64,000 nucleotides of DNA from Bacteroidota bacterium (GTDB lineage Bacteria; Bacteroidota; Ignavibacteria; Kapaibacteriales; HRBIN21): assembly GCA_030550395.1 (NCBI GenBank), contig JAUQPL010000007.1, forward strand, positions 2,283 through 66,282, given 5' to 3'. Positions 9,701-19,595 of this stretch are shown here, piece after piece; positions within the stretch are counted from its first letter, which is position 1, and every line of letters starts with the position of its first letter. A model generated the notes under the pieces. The model was given only the letters and a program-made list of their open reading frames with translations. It was not told the origin of the DNA and searched no databases. The position numbers were made by a program, and so were the translations under genes.

Positions 9701-10938
9701 TGAAGCGGTTGCAGGGACGAAGGGTTGTGGTAGGGGTGACAGGGAGCATCGCTGCTTACAAGGCGCCGTTCGTCGTGCGAGAACTCCAGCGCCAGGGTGC
9801 AGAGGTGCGCGTGGTTGTTAGCTCGTCTGCACTGCAGTTCGTTACAGAAGCAGCATTGGGGGCTTTCGCGCCTGTTGTGAGTCAAGTGTTCCCTTCGGGA
9901 CTTTCTGGGAGTTGGCATATAGAGTGGGCGCGTTGGGCTGAGGTCATGCTCATTGCCCCCTGTTCGGCAACGACGTTAGGGAAGTTGGCCGCAGGGATTG
10001 CCGACACGGCGCCCACATTGGTTGCAAGTTCATTGCCGCGGACAACTCCACTGGTGTTGGCCCCAGCTATGGATAGCGAACTGTGGGAGCAGCCGGCAGT
10101 CCAGCGGGCTGTTGCTCGGTTGCGGGAGGACGGTGCTTGGATAATTCCCCCGGCTGTTGGGGAGTTAGCCAGTGGTACCGTTGGTATTGGCCGATTGCCA
10201 GAGGTGGAGACCCTTCTGGGCACAGTGGAGGGAGCTTTAGTGACGGGAGTCTTGACGCCGTCCCGTCGGCGGATATGGGAAGGGCGGCGCGTGCTTGTGA
10301 CAGCAGGACCGACCCGCGAGCCGATAGATGCGGTGCGCTATCTTACCAATGCCTCCAGCGGGCGTATGGGCTACGTTATTGCCGAGGCGGTGCGCGATCG
10401 GGGAGCATCTGTTGTCCTGGTGTCGGGTCCGACGAACTTGTCCGTACCTGCAGGGATTGAATTCCAGTCTGTAGAAACAGCCGAGCAGATGCTTGCTACC
10501 GTTGTCCAATGGCAGGAATGGGCGGATGTCATTATTGCCGCTGCTGCTGTGGCAGATTATACGCCCGTGGAGCCGCAGGCGGGCAAGATCAAAAGGAGCG
10601 AAGGGGAATTTCTGCTGCGCTTGCGTCCAGCAGTGGATGTGCTGGCAAATCTTAGTGCTCGCCGTCGTGCTGGGCAGATGTTGGTTGGTTTTGCCCTGGA
10701 GGTAGAGGCAGAGTGGGTTGCGGCTGAGCAGAAACGCCAAAGTAAAGGTGTAGATTTGCTGGTACTGAATTGTCTCCGCTGGGGGCGCAGTGGTTTCGGC
10801 GGAGAGGAGAATACGATTGCCCTTTTTCTCCCTGACGGGCGCATTCGGATGTTCCCACCTCGATCAAAGCGTGTCTGTGCGGAATGGATTGCCAACGCGA
10901 TTGAAGAGTTCCTCCAATCCACGCAATTACTCCCATGA
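9700..10938 (+). CDS. coaBC: Bifunctional phosphopantothenoylcysteine decarboxylase/phosphopantothenate-cysteine ligase
   Basis: VVGVTGSIAAYKAPFVVRELQRQGAEVRVV, LAPAMDSELW, VLVTAGPTREPIDAVRYLTNASSGRMG. Confidence 0.95.
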   Translation: MKRLQGRRVVVGVTGSIAAYKAPFVVRELQRQGAEVRVVVSSSALQFVTEAALGAFAPVVSQVFPSGLSGSWHIEWARWAEVMLIAPCSATTLGKLAAGIADTAPTLVASSLPRTTPLVLAPAMDSELWEQPAVQRAVARLREDGAWIIPPAVGELASGTVGIGRLPEVETLLGTVEGALVTGVLTPSRRRIWEGRRVLVTAGPTREPIDAVRYLTNASSGRMGYVIAEAVRDRGASVVLVSGPTNLSVPAGIEFQSVETAEQMLATVVQWQEWADVIIAAAAVADYTPVEPQAGKIKRSEGEFLLRLRPAVDVLANLSARRRAGQMLVGFALEVEAEWVAAEQKRQSKGVDLLVLNCLRWGRSGFGGEENTIALFLPDGRIRMFPPRSKRVCAEWIANAIEEFLQSTQLLP

Positions 10939-11594
10939 CAGAGAAGAAAGCGAAGCGGCAGCTTCTCCTGGATGCGGCGGCAGAGATCTTTGCTCGCAAG
11001 GGCTACCATGCAACGCGGGTCTCCGAAATCGCAGAGCGAGCAGGGGTAGCCAAAGGAACAGTCTACGAGTACTTCCGCACCAAGGAGGAACTCTTCTACG
11101 CCCTTTTGGATAGCTGGTTGACCCAGTTTGAGCATGAGTTGAGTGAGCAGTTGACCGGAGTTGCTGATCCTCTCCAGCAAGCCGATATAGTCCGGGAGGC
11201 AGCAGTGATGTTCTACTGCCGTCATGCAGCTCATGCTCCTATATTTCTGGAATTCTGGGCTCATGCCCTGCGCAGTATTGATAGCCGTTTTCTGGAGCGT
11301 ATCCGCCGTTTCCGCCAATTCCTGCTAGACTTGGGGTGCCGTTTGACAGGGGAGCTGGTCGCCCGCGGTGTTTTCCTCCCCGTTGACATCCCTTCGGTGG
11401 TATATCTGGAAGCCGGCATTTCGGACGGGATCTTCCTGTTGTGGGTGCTTTCGGGGCGGAATTTCCCGTTGGAGCGGGCGTATGTCTTCCGGCAGTCGGT
11501 GTTAGGACTTGGACTGCTTTCCGATGCCGCTCGGAAGCAATTACAAGGGAAGCTTCGGCAAAAGCTCCAAGACGGGTTTCTGTCGGAGCCATAG
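10935..11594 (+). CDS. TetR family transcriptional regulator
   Basis: LLDAAAEIFARKGYHATRVSEIAERAGVAKGTVYEYFRTKEELFYALLD helix-turn-helix. Confidence 0.9.
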   Translation: MTEKKAKRQLLLDAAAEIFARKGYHATRVSEIAERAGVAKGTVYEYFRTKEELFYALLDSWLTQFEHELSEQLTGVADPLQQADIVREAAVMFYCRHAAHAPIFLEFWAHALRSIDSRFLERIRRFRQFLLDLGCRLTGELVARGVFLPVDIPSVVYLEAGISDGIFLLWVLSGRNFPLERAYVFRQSVLGLGLLSDAARKQLQGKLRQKLQDGFLSEP

Positions 11595-11690
11595 GCGCAG
11601 AAGCTAAGAGAAAGCCGTAGATGGGGTCGGCACACAGAGGGGGTACTTACTCGTCTTCGGTTGGCGGGATCGAGAACGTAAGAGGGAAGA

Positions 11691-12098
11691 ATGCAGCCTC
11701 TTCTGTGGGAGCGGGTGCGGGATGTGTGGCTTTTCCAGCGACGGGCACAGTCAGGAGAGGTGGAGGTTACGGCAGGTACCATCGTCTATGGGGCATTGAT
11801 TAGAGCGTTTTTGGTCATCGTGGGAGGTCTGTCTTTGGCAAGCTTCTTCCCTGACTTCCGACGCTACTGGTGGCTTCTCCTGTTTACTCTTTGGGGTATG
11901 GTCTTCTATCCGGCCTACCGACGCTGGAGTGAGTTTACCCGCCATGTGCGTCAGCTTAAAGAGGAGTTGCTCTGCGGCTCCTGCCGTTACTTTGACGAGA
12001 CGGGACAGCTTTGTACGCTGTTGGACGAGCATGTGCGCCCGGACTATATCCCCTGTGAAGGGCTGGCATGGGAGGCTCGTAGGGAGTGGGAAGAATAG
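11691..12098 (+). CDS. Small membrane protein with C-terminal four-Cys motif, unknown function
   Basis: Two hydrophobic segments, then CGSCRYFDETGQLCTLLDEHVRPDYIPCEG. Confidence 0.65.
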   Translation: MQPLLWERVRDVWLFQRRAQSGEVEVTAGTIVYGALIRAFLVIVGGLSLASFFPDFRRYWWLLLFTLWGMVFYPAYRRWSEFTRHVRQLKEELLCGSCRYFDETGQLCTLLDEHVRPDYIPCEGLAWEARREWEE

Positions 12099-12113
12099 TC
12101 CACAGCTGCAGCG

Positions 12114-12121
12114 TAATTTTG
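12114..12121 (+). promoter_or_regulatory. Candidate -7 promoter element (TAATTTTG) upstream of nuoG
   Basis: TAATTTTG 33 nt before nuoG start. Confidence 0.55.
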
Positions 12122-12154
12122 CACGTGGTGAAAAGCACATCTGCGTGAGATCCA

Positions 12155-13939
12155 ATGCCAGTAATCACCATTGATGGACACCGATTGGAAGTGCCAGCCG
12201 GCAAGACGATTATTGAAGCGGCGTACGAGAACGGACTTCAGATTCCTCATTTCTGCTGGCATCCGGCGCTCTCGGTTGCGGGGAATTGTCGTATGTGTTT
12301 GGTAGAAGTGGGTCTGCCACGGCGGCGGGCTGATGGGACACTTGAGGTAGATGAGCGTGGGCAGCCCGTTATTGCCTTCCTGCCGAAGCTGCAGATTGCC
12401 TGTGCAACACCGGTTGCCGATGGGATGGTCATTCGCACTAAAAGCGAGCGAGCTGTTCGGGCACAGGAGGCTGTTATGGAGTTTCTGCTGATCAACCATC
12501 CCTTGGATTGCCCCATCTGTGACGAGGCGGGACAGTGTAAGCTACAGGAGTACGCCTTCCGCTATAGCCGTGGCTTTAGCCGCTTTGGAGAGGAGAAAGT
12601 CCACAAGCCAAAGCGGATTCTCTGGGGTCCGACCATTGTCTTTGATGCTGAACGATGTATTCTCTGCTCTCGGTGCATTCGGTTTGCTAACGAAATTGCA
12701 AAGCAGCCGGTGCTCACCTTCGTTGAGCGGAATGACCATGTCACCATTGAGCTGTACCCGGGTACGGAGTTTGACAACCCTTATTCGATGAACGTCATTG
12801 AGCTATGTCCTGTCGGGGCGTTGACCAGCCGCGATTTCCGTTTCCGTGCGCGGGTCTGGGAGATGAGTTTTACGGACTCTATCTGCCCTGGGTGTGCACG
12901 GGGCTGCAACATCCGCGTCGGGGTGCGGAACAATGAGATTCTGCGCCTGGAACCGCGGCGCAATCTGCATGTGAATCAGTATTGGATGTGCGACGAAGGA
13001 CGGCTGACGCAATACGGCTTTGTGAATGTCAACCGGGTTGATGGACCCCATTTGCGCCGTACCGTTTCTACGGCATTGGAGCGTGCGACGTGGGAGGAAG
13101 CGTATGAGGCGGTTGCAACCGCATTGCGGCGATATAAGCCTACAGAAATTGCCGTGATTGCTTCAGGACGGCTGACCAACGAGGATGCCTATGCTGTGAA
13201 GAAATTTGCTCAGATGGTGCTCAAGACACCGCATATAGACTTTCCACGACGGGAGGATCCCTACTTTGGTGATGATTTCCTCCGGTGTCGCGATCGCAAT
13301 CCGAATACGACAGGAGTGCTTGAAATTGGGATAAAACCAGGGCCAGGTGGTCTTACTCTATCTGAACTGCCAGAGCGGGTGCGCTACGGTGCCATCCGCT
13401 GTCTTTACATCGTGGAGGAAGATCCGGTATCCCTATTGCCAGAGCTTCGGCAGGCACTGGAAGATGCCGAGGTGGTTATTGTGCACGCTTCCAACTGGAC
13501 TGAGACAGCGAAGGGCGCCCATATTCTGTTGGCAACGACCACGTACGCGGAGTTAGAAGGGACGTATACCAACATTCAACGGCGGGTGCAACTTTTGCGT
13601 CCAGCTATTGCCACGAAAGAGCGTGATCGTTTCCAGGCAGGGATGGCCGCAAGCCGATTGGATAAGTTCGGTGCCTGGAATGATCGCTGGACTCACGGAC
13701 CTCGCCGGGATTGTCGGCAAACCTGGTATCACCTTCGGGAAATTGCCCATCGTCTGGGAACGGTGTGGAAGTGGCGGCGTTCGGAGGAGGTGTTCCAGGA
13801 GATTACCCACGAGATACCCAGTTTCGCAGGGATGACATACGAACTGCTGGAAACTTACCAGGGCATTGTGCTGGGGAAGGGCCGGAATCCCGATCCGGTC
13901 CCGCCACTCCGCTATGAATCGCATGTGTTGAAGCCATAA
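12155..13939 (+). CDS. nuoG: NADH-quinone oxidoreductase subunit G (short form)
   Basis: 2Fe-2S motifs FCWHPALSVAGNCRMCLVEV; HPLDCPICDEAGQCKLQ; CILCSRCIRF; CPGCARGCNIRVGVRNNEILRLEPR. Confidence 0.9.
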   Translation: MPVITIDGHRLEVPAGKTIIEAAYENGLQIPHFCWHPALSVAGNCRMCLVEVGLPRRRADGTLEVDERGQPVIAFLPKLQIACATPVADGMVIRTKSERAVRAQEAVMEFLLINHPLDCPICDEAGQCKLQEYAFRYSRGFSRFGEEKVHKPKRILWGPTIVFDAERCILCSRCIRFANEIAKQPVLTFVERNDHVTIELYPGTEFDNPYSMNVIELCPVGALTSRDFRFRARVWEMSFTDSICPGCARGCNIRVGVRNNEILRLEPRRNLHVNQYWMCDEGRLTQYGFVNVNRVDGPHLRRTVSTALERATWEEAYEAVATALRRYKPTEIAVIASGRLTNEDAYAVKKFAQMVLKTPHIDFPRREDPYFGDDFLRCRDRNPNTTGVLEIGIKPGPGGLTLSELPERVRYGAIRCLYIVEEDPVSLLPELRQALEDAEVVIVHASNWTETAKGAHILLATTTYAELEGTYTNIQRRVQLLRPAIATKERDRFQAGMAASRLDKFGAWNDRWTHGPRRDCRQTWYHLREIAHRLGTVWKWRRSEEVFQEITHEIPSFAGMTYELLETYQGIVLGKGRNPDPVPPLRYESHVLKP

Positions 13940-13947
13940 AGGATGCC

Positions 13948-15003
13948 ATGGCAGATTTCCTTGTTCAACTTGTGATCGCCTTCGTCAAAGCCTTCCTGGT
14001 TGTCAACACCGTGCTCTTGGCGGCCGCGACATTGGTATACGTAGAGCGCCGTGTAGCGGCTTGGATTCAGGACCGCATCGGACCCAACCGTGTAGGTCCT
14101 TTCGGTTTGCTCCAGCCGTTTGCCGATGTCATCAAGCTGTATTTCAAAGAAGATTTAGTGCCGGCTTTAGCCGATCGGACATACCATCGCTTGGCGCCGC
14201 TCATTTCTATCGCCGTAGCGCTAAGCCTGTATGCCGTGATACCTATTGCCGATTCCATCATCGTCGGCGGGGAGCGCATTCCAATATCCGTTGCGCCGGG
14301 GATCAACGTGGGTGTTCTCTACATTCTGGCGATGACCTCTATCGGAGTCTATGGCATCGTTCTGGCGGGGTGGGCCTCGAACAACAAGTATTCGCTCCTA
14401 GGAGGATTGCGCTCCTCGGCACAGATGATCTCGTATGAGCTGGCCCTGGGGCTCTCCATTGTCGGTGTTGTGATGGTGGCGGGGACTTTGGACCTATCCG
14501 AAATTGTTGCTCGGCAGAAGTATGTTTGGAACATCGTCTACCAGCCTCTCGGTTTCCTGCTTTTCCTCATTGCTTCTTTTGCAGAGACCAATCGCGCTCC
14601 CTTTGACCTCCCGGAAGCGGAGCCGGAGCTGGTTGGCGGCTATCACACAGAGTACTCCGGCATGAAGTTTGGGCTCTTCTTCTTGGCGGAGTACTCCAAT
14701 ATGGTGGTGGCGTCGCTGATGATGGTGACGCTCTTCCTTGGGGGATGGCATGTGCCTTTCATCCCTGATCTTCCGCAGTGGCTGGGATTGCAGGAGGGCT
14801 CGGTGGGATTGGTCCTGTTCCAAGCAGGGGTGACTCTGTCCAAGACGGCAGTGCTGTTGTTCTTTTTCATTTGGGTCCGGTGGACAGTCCCGCGCTTCCG
14901 ATATGACCAGCTCATGCGACTGGGCTGGCGAGTGCTGCTACCTTTGGCGCTTCTCAATATCGTCGTCACCGGTGCGCTTTTGCTGTTTCTGGGGTCTGTC
15001 TGA
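13948..15003 (+). CDS. nuoH: NADH-quinone oxidoreductase subunit H
   Basis: [68 protein letters not shown]. Confidence 0.97.
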   Translation: MADFLVQLVIAFVKAFLVVNTVLLAAATLVYVERRVAAWIQDRIGPNRVGPFGLLQPFADVIKLYFKEDLVPALADRTYHRLAPLISIAVALSLYAVIPIADSIIVGGERIPISVAPGINVGVLYILAMTSIGVYGIVLAGWASNNKYSLLGGLRSSAQMISYELALGLSIVGVVMVAGTLDLSEIVARQKYVWNIVYQPLGFLLFLIASFAETNRAPFDLPEAEPELVGGYHTEYSGMKFGLFFLAEYSNMVVASLMMVTLFLGGWHVPFIPDLPQWLGLQEGSVGLVLFQAGVTLSKTAVLLFFFIWVRWTVPRFRYDQLMRLGWRVLLPLALLNIVVTGALLLFLGSV

Positions 15004-15020
15004 GTCTTATAGGGAAAGCG

Positions 15021-15518
15021 ATGAACATTACGCAGAACACGGAAGCCCAGCGGATGAGCTTTTGGGAGAGGCTGTATCTTCCCGAGATTGTGCGGGGACT
15101 GGGCATTACACTGCGGCAGATGTTTAAGCCGAAGTTCACTCGGCAATATCCCGAAGAGCGTTGGGAGCCATTGGGCTCCTACCGGGGGCGCCCAGTACTG
15201 GTATTGGATGAGGATGGCGAACGCTGCGTTGCTTGCGGACTCTGTTCCCGTGTCTGCCCAGCGCTTGCGATTGAAGTACAAGCAGCGGAAACCGAGCGCG
15301 AGAAGGAACGCTATCCGGTCAAGTTTGAGATTAACATGCTGCGCTGCATCTATTGTGGTTATTGCGAGGAAGTCTGCCCAGAGGAGGCAATTGTCATGAG
15401 CAAGGACTACGAGCTGGTCTTTGAAGACCGGGAGTCCGCCATCTTCGGCAAAGAGCAGCTGCTTGTGCCAATTGCGCAACTGCAGGATCGTTTGGAGTTC
15501 CTGCGTCGCTACAAGTAG
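15021..15518 (+). CDS. nuoI: NADH-quinone oxidoreductase subunit I
   Basis: Two 4Fe-4S motifs [16 protein letters not shown] and [16 protein letters not shown]. Confidence 0.97.
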   Translation: MNITQNTEAQRMSFWERLYLPEIVRGLGITLRQMFKPKFTRQYPEERWEPLGSYRGRPVLVLDEDGERCVACGLCSRVCPALAIEVQAAETEREKERYPVKFEINMLRCIYCGYCEEVCPEEAIVMSKDYELVFEDRESAIFGKEQLLVPIAQLQDRLEFLRRYK

Positions 15519-15551
15519 CATTGAGATCGGGGCAGTTTGGGGAGAGAGACT

Positions 15552-16343
15552 TCAATTCGGGCTGAGGGTGTTTCGGGAATTCCTTGAGCCGGTGTTGATA
15601 GTGCCCCAGCTGGTGTTCGTAGTTCCTATTCTGCTCGTATTGTCTGGAGTCTTGCTGGAGACGCTCAATCTGCGTATGAGCTGGATTTGACAGGGAGTGT
15701 CGTCTTGGTATTGCTTAGTGCAGCGGCTGATGCGCTCAACATGTCGGGAGAGCTCCCGGCTGAGCCGTTCAATGGGGCGAGACAGATCCTGAAGAGAGCG
15801 TCGGATATGGTTCGGGCGCTGAGCATGACGGAGTGGAGGCAGGGAGTGGGACCGGCCTGTGCTGGACTGTGTTGTAATCTGAGCTGGGGCTGTGGTGACC
15901 CTTCTTCCCTCCGTCAGCTCAGTTAGGTGTGGGCTGTAGGCGACTGGGAAATGGGGCAGAAGGAGCGTAGATGTGGAGTCTAGACACCGCGGGGACTTGT
16001 AAGGATAGGAGTCCAATGGAGCCGGTGGAAGCAAGTGGAATGGAGCGCTATTGGTAAAGGGAGGGAGGAGTTGGAAAGGGCGAGGGGGTGCTAGCTGGGG
16101 GAGTCGGTCAAACCGTGGTCCCCGGTGTTCCCGAAAACGGTCTAACCACCTCTTCCACTCTTCTTTGGGTGAATACGGTTTCCAGCGGAGGTAGAATTCT
16201 CGGCCTTTGGGTAAATGCGGTTGCCAGCGGGGGTAGAATTCCCGGCATCGGATGTCGGCTCCCTCTTCTGCTACCGCTGCGGGAGAGATTATTGCTCCTA
16301 CCCCAACGAGCGCAGACAACACTGTTCGTGCCGTCCATCCCAT
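15552..16343 (-). CDS. Secreted Arg/Pro/His-rich protein of unknown function (possible frameshift near the 3' end)
   Basis: AGGAGAAAGC-ATG start context, signal peptide MGWTARTVLSALVGVGAIISPAAVA, internal 14-aa repeat. Confidence 0.5.
   Translation of the reverse strand: MGWTARTVLSALVGVGAIISPAAVAEEGADIRCREFYPRWQPHLPKGREFYLRWKPYSPKEEWKRWLDRFREHRGPRFDRLPQLAPPRPFQLLPPFTNSAPFHLLPPAPLDSYPYKSPRCLDSTSTLLLPHFPVAYSPHLTELTEGRRVTTAPAQITTQSSTGRSHSLPPLRHAQRPNHIRRSLQDLSRPIERLSRELSRHVERISRCTKQYQDDTPCQIQLIRRLSVSSKTPDNTSRIGTTNTSWGTINTGSRNSRNTLSPN
16163..16246 (-). repeat. Two tandem 42-nt units encoding a 14-aa repeat (REFYPRWQPHLPKG / REFYLRWKPYSPKE)
   Basis: 16163-16204 and 16205-16246 differ at 5 of 42 positions by direct alignment. 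Confidence 0.85.
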
Positions 16344-16457
16344 GCTTTCTCCTCTGGAGGGTGTAGCACGGGACTCCAGTGTTGTTTTTTGAGTCGCCTG
16401 CGCTCTGACGGGTTTAGTCCCCCCACGCTGTTCCCCGGCGATGGTTGCGCAGGAGAG

Positions 16458-17270
16458 TCAGCTTCCTCGCTGCTCATCTCGGTTGAAGAATGGGCGTAGC
16501 AGGTCTATGGGAATCGGGAAGAGGATTGTAGAGTTCCGCTCACTAGCAATTTCCGTCAGCGTTTGCAGGAAGCGAAGCTGCAGAGCAACGGGGTATCGCT
16601 GAATCGTTTGAGCGGCTTCCGCAAGGCGCTGGGCTGCCTGGTACTCGCCTTCGGCACTGATGATTTTAGAACGGCGTTCCCGCTCCGCTTCAGCTTGTCG
16701 TGCCATTGCCCGTTGCATCTCTACCGGAAGGTCAATCTGCTTCAGCTCCACTGCCGTCACCTTGACTCCCCAGGGTTCTGTGTGGTTGTCGATGATTTCC
16801 TGAAGGTGTCGGTTAATCGTCTCCCGCTCTGCCAGAATTTCATCCAGTTCCGATTGCCCCAACACACTGCGGAGCGTGGTCTGGGCAATTTGGCTAGTAG
16901 CGAATAGGTAGTTCTCCACGACGTTGACGGCTTTCTCAGGGTCTACAACGCGGAAGTACACAACGGCGTTGACCTTGATAGAGACATTGTCCCGCGTAAT
17001 GACGTCCTGGGACGGGACCTCCATGGCGACGGTGCGCAGGCTTACCTTTACCATCCGGTCAATGAACGGAATGAGCAAAATGAGTCCCGGGCCCTTTGAG
17101 CCGATGAGGCGTCCCAAGCGGAAGACCACTCCACGCTCATACTCGTTGAGGATGCGCAGAGATGAGCTGAGAACAATCAACGCCAACAGAATGAGGACGA
17201 GCAATTCCATCGTCAACAGTCCTCCGAGTAGTTCCACAATTGCTACGACGAGCTTGACAAGGAGCTCCAT
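16458..17270 (-). CDS. Slipin, SPFH/Band 7 family
   Basis: [71 protein letters not shown]. Confidence 0.93.
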   Translation of the reverse strand: MELLVKLVVAIVELLGGLLTMELLVLILLALIVLSSSLRILNEYERGVVFRLGRLIGSKGPGLILLIPFIDRMVKVSLRTVAMEVPSQDVITRDNVSIKVNAVVYFRVVDPEKAVNVVENYLFATSQIAQTTLRSVLGQSELDEILAERETINRHLQEIIDNHTEPWGVKVTAVELKQIDLPVEMQRAMARQAEAERERRSKIISAEGEYQAAQRLAEAAQTIQRYPVALQLRFLQTLTEIASERNSTILFPIPIDLLRPFFNRDEQRGS

Positions 17271-18553
17271 GAGCGAGAGTGCTCAAGGGGTTCAACGTGG
17301 AGCAGAAAACCTTCGCGAGCGACGACTCGGACGTATGTCCCTGGTTCGATCGGCTGCCGAGCCGACGCCCACCAGAGTTCTCCTAAGAGACGCACGCGCC
17401 CACGGTGTTCGGGAGTAATACGCTCTACAACCTCTGCCGTTAAGCCAATGAGTCCTTCGCCTCCACTATAGGGACGGCGCATCTGAGCTTGGATTCCCTT
17501 CCCCAGCACCCAGGTGAAGAAGACAACACTTCCGAGAACCGTCGGTAGAATGACTGTCCAAGAAATGCGGAGGAATTCCGCCGGGGAGTCTATCAGCATA
17601 ATGGAGCCCAAGAGCAACGAGATGATTCCCGCAATGGTTAAGAGTCCGTAGCTGGTGATTTTCAGCTCCAGCAAGAATAAGACAAGGGCAACGGCGATGA
17701 GGGCTAAACCCGCATAGTTAATGGGCAGCATTTGTAGAGCATAGGCACCCAGGATGAGGCAGATGGCGCCGACGACTCCAGGGACAATAGCGCCGGGGTT
17801 GTACAGTTCAAAGAGCAGTCCATAAAGACCCAGCATGAGGAGGATGTATGCGATGTTCGGATCACTCAACAGAGCCAACAGGCGTTGGCGCCAATTCATG
17901 GGGACGTGTTTGCGATGGGCTTGTGCTGTATGCAGAATTTTCGTGCCCGAAGGTAGCTCAACGGAACGTTCCTCCAGAGCTGTAAGCAGCGAGTCCAGTG
18001 ATGGGGCGATAAGATCGATAACCCGTTCGCGCAGAGCCTCACGCTCCGTACTGGAAATGCTACGGCGAACAGCATCCTCTGCCCAACGCACGTTGCGCTT
18101 ACGCTGTTGCGCAATGGTGCGAGCAAAAGCAGCGGCATCGTTTGTGATCTTGTCTGCCATGATGGAATCTCCGGTTTCTCCACCGAGCCCAACAGGGTGG
18201 GCTGCTCCGATGTTTGTCCCCGGTGCCATGGCGGCAATGTGGGCTGCCAGGGTGATGAAGACACCAGCAGATCCGGCCCGTGCGCCGGATGGAGCAACGT
18301 AGACGACCGTAGGAACCTTTGCTTGGAGGAGGGTCTGGACAATAGTGCGAGTTGCTTCCAACAGCCCGCCTGGGGTATTGAGCTGGAGGATCACAGCTTC
18401 TGCCGCCTGCTCTTCGCCCATGCGAACAAGCATGGTGATATACTCAGCCGTTGCTGGGTTAATTGTTCCGTCAACCGTTCCGATGAGGACAACCTGTCCC
18501 AATAGCGTTACGGCGCTGCATCCCAGTGCAAGCGCTGTGTGTAAGAAGCGCAT
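17243..18553 (-). CDS. NfeD-family protein with N-terminal ClpP-like serine protease domain
   Basis: [64 protein letters not shown] plus TMs and a C-terminal OB-like NfeD domain; start [10 protein letters not shown] at 18553. Confidence 0.92.
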   Translation of the reverse strand: MRFLHTALALGCSAVTLLGQVVLIGTVDGTINPATAEYITMLVRMGEEQAAEAVILQLNTPGGLLEATRTIVQTLLQAKVPTVVYVAPSGARAGSAGVFITLAAHIAAMAPGTNIGAAHPVGLGGETGDSIMADKITNDAAAFARTIAQQRKRNVRWAEDAVRRSISSTEREALRERVIDLIAPSLDSLLTALEERSVELPSGTKILHTAQAHRKHVPMNWRQRLLALLSDPNIAYILLMLGLYGLLFELYNPGAIVPGVVGAICLILGAYALQMLPINYAGLALIAVALVLFLLELKITSYGLLTIAGIISLLLGSIMLIDSPAEFLRISWTVILPTVLGSVVFFTWVLGKGIQAQMRRPYSGGEGLIGLTAEVVERITPEHRGRVRLLGELWWASARQPIEPGTYVRVVAREGFLLHVEPLEHSRSWSSLSSSS

Positions 18554-18675
18554 GGATACTTCGTGCCCCAACGTTGGATTGTTGCACAAGATTACGAAAA
18601 AAACATCACCGCGACTGCACGAGCGAAACAGGAGCATTGTTCGTCTCTGCTGGTGGAGCAGCTCGGAGGGACGCC

Positions 18676-19317
18676 ATGCGGTTGACTTGGGGGATGGCAG
18701 TGGCATTGCTCGTGATTGGTTGCGCTACTCCACGGGGTAGTTACCGCGATTACTTCGGCTTCCACAATGAACCTCCGGCTCAGCCTTCGGAGCAGAGCAA
18801 GCAGTCGTCTGTAGAGGGATATCCCCAGTGGCGGGGCAGGGAGGTGGAGACGTACGTCGTTTTTGTTCCCGGAGGAGTATACAGCGATTGGTATGCCCCA
18901 TGGTATCCGTACCCTCTACACTACTGCGCTCCGAGAGCTTATTGGCACTTCAGGTCTTGGCATTGCTGGTGGTGTTACCCCTACCCCGCTCCACCGGTTG
19001 TTGTCGTGGTCCCGCAGGAGCCGGAACCGCCGAGGAAGGTCCGAACCTTTGGTCCTGCGCGGGGGAATGTAGAGAGAGTGCAGGCAGATGATGTGCAGGC
19101 AGAAGCAGGGGGTGGGCGTATGCGGAGCAAGAGTAGCGGTTCGGCAGTGGAGGAGAGGAAGAAGGAGCAGCGCTCTCCCGGCCGCACAGGGGAGGAGGGT
19201 GGGCGAGCGCGAATGCGGGGTGAGGAATCCCAGCGCGAAAACCTGCGTGCTGTGGAGGTAGGTGCCGAAGATAGCAGCGCCTCCGCTGGCGGAGGACGGT
19301 CGCGGCGAAAACCGTAG
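18676..19317 (+). CDS. Predicted lipoprotein with Trp/Tyr/Pro-rich core and charged tail, unknown function
   Basis: Lipobox LLVIGC; YSDWYAPWYPYPLHYCAPRAYWHFRSWHCWWCYPYPAPP; Arg/Glu/Gly-rich C-terminus. Confidence 0.6.
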   Translation: MRLTWGMAVALLVIGCATPRGSYRDYFGFHNEPPAQPSEQSKQSSVEGYPQWRGREVETYVVFVPGGVYSDWYAPWYPYPLHYCAPRAYWHFRSWHCWWCYPYPAPPVVVVVPQEPEPPRKVRTFGPARGNVERVQADDVQAEAGGGRMRSKSSGSAVEERKKEQRSPGRTGEEGGRARMRGEESQRENLRAVEVGAEDSSASAGGGRSRRKP

Positions 19318-19322
19318 TAGAA

Positions 19323-19595
19323 TTACTCTTCGAGACCTTCAGGCTCTATTGTTCGGCTGGGAGCTTCTTCTTCCGCCGGGAAAGTGCTACTGCGGATTTG
19401 GATAATCCGCAGCTCCGCCTGTGCTAAATAGGTGCGGCAGGAGGCGATAAGCTGCATTGCTTCCTCGTAAAGCTGGAGGAGCTGTTCTATGGGAAGCGTG
19501 CCCCGGTCCAGTTGGGCAACGATTTCTTCCAAGCGGGCAAGCTGAGCTTCAAAAGAGGGGGAGGGTGGAGTGCTGTTTGTGTTCGGCTTTTCCAT
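19323..19595 (-). CDS. xseB: Exodeoxyribonuclease VII small subunit
   Basis: [48 protein letters not shown]. Confidence 0.93.
   Translation of the reverse strand: MEKPNTNSTPPSPSFEAQLARLEEIVAQLDRGTLPIEQLLQLYEEAMQLIASCRTYLAQAELRIIQIRSSTFPAEEEAPSRTIEPEGLEE

Noticed and set aside
10557-11318. 253-aa minus-strand ORF over coaBC/tetR
   Set aside because: Antisense to two well supported genes
14643-15521. 292-aa minus-strand ORF overlapping nuoH/nuoI
   Set aside because: Antisense to two unambiguous complex I genes; composition low in plausible motifs
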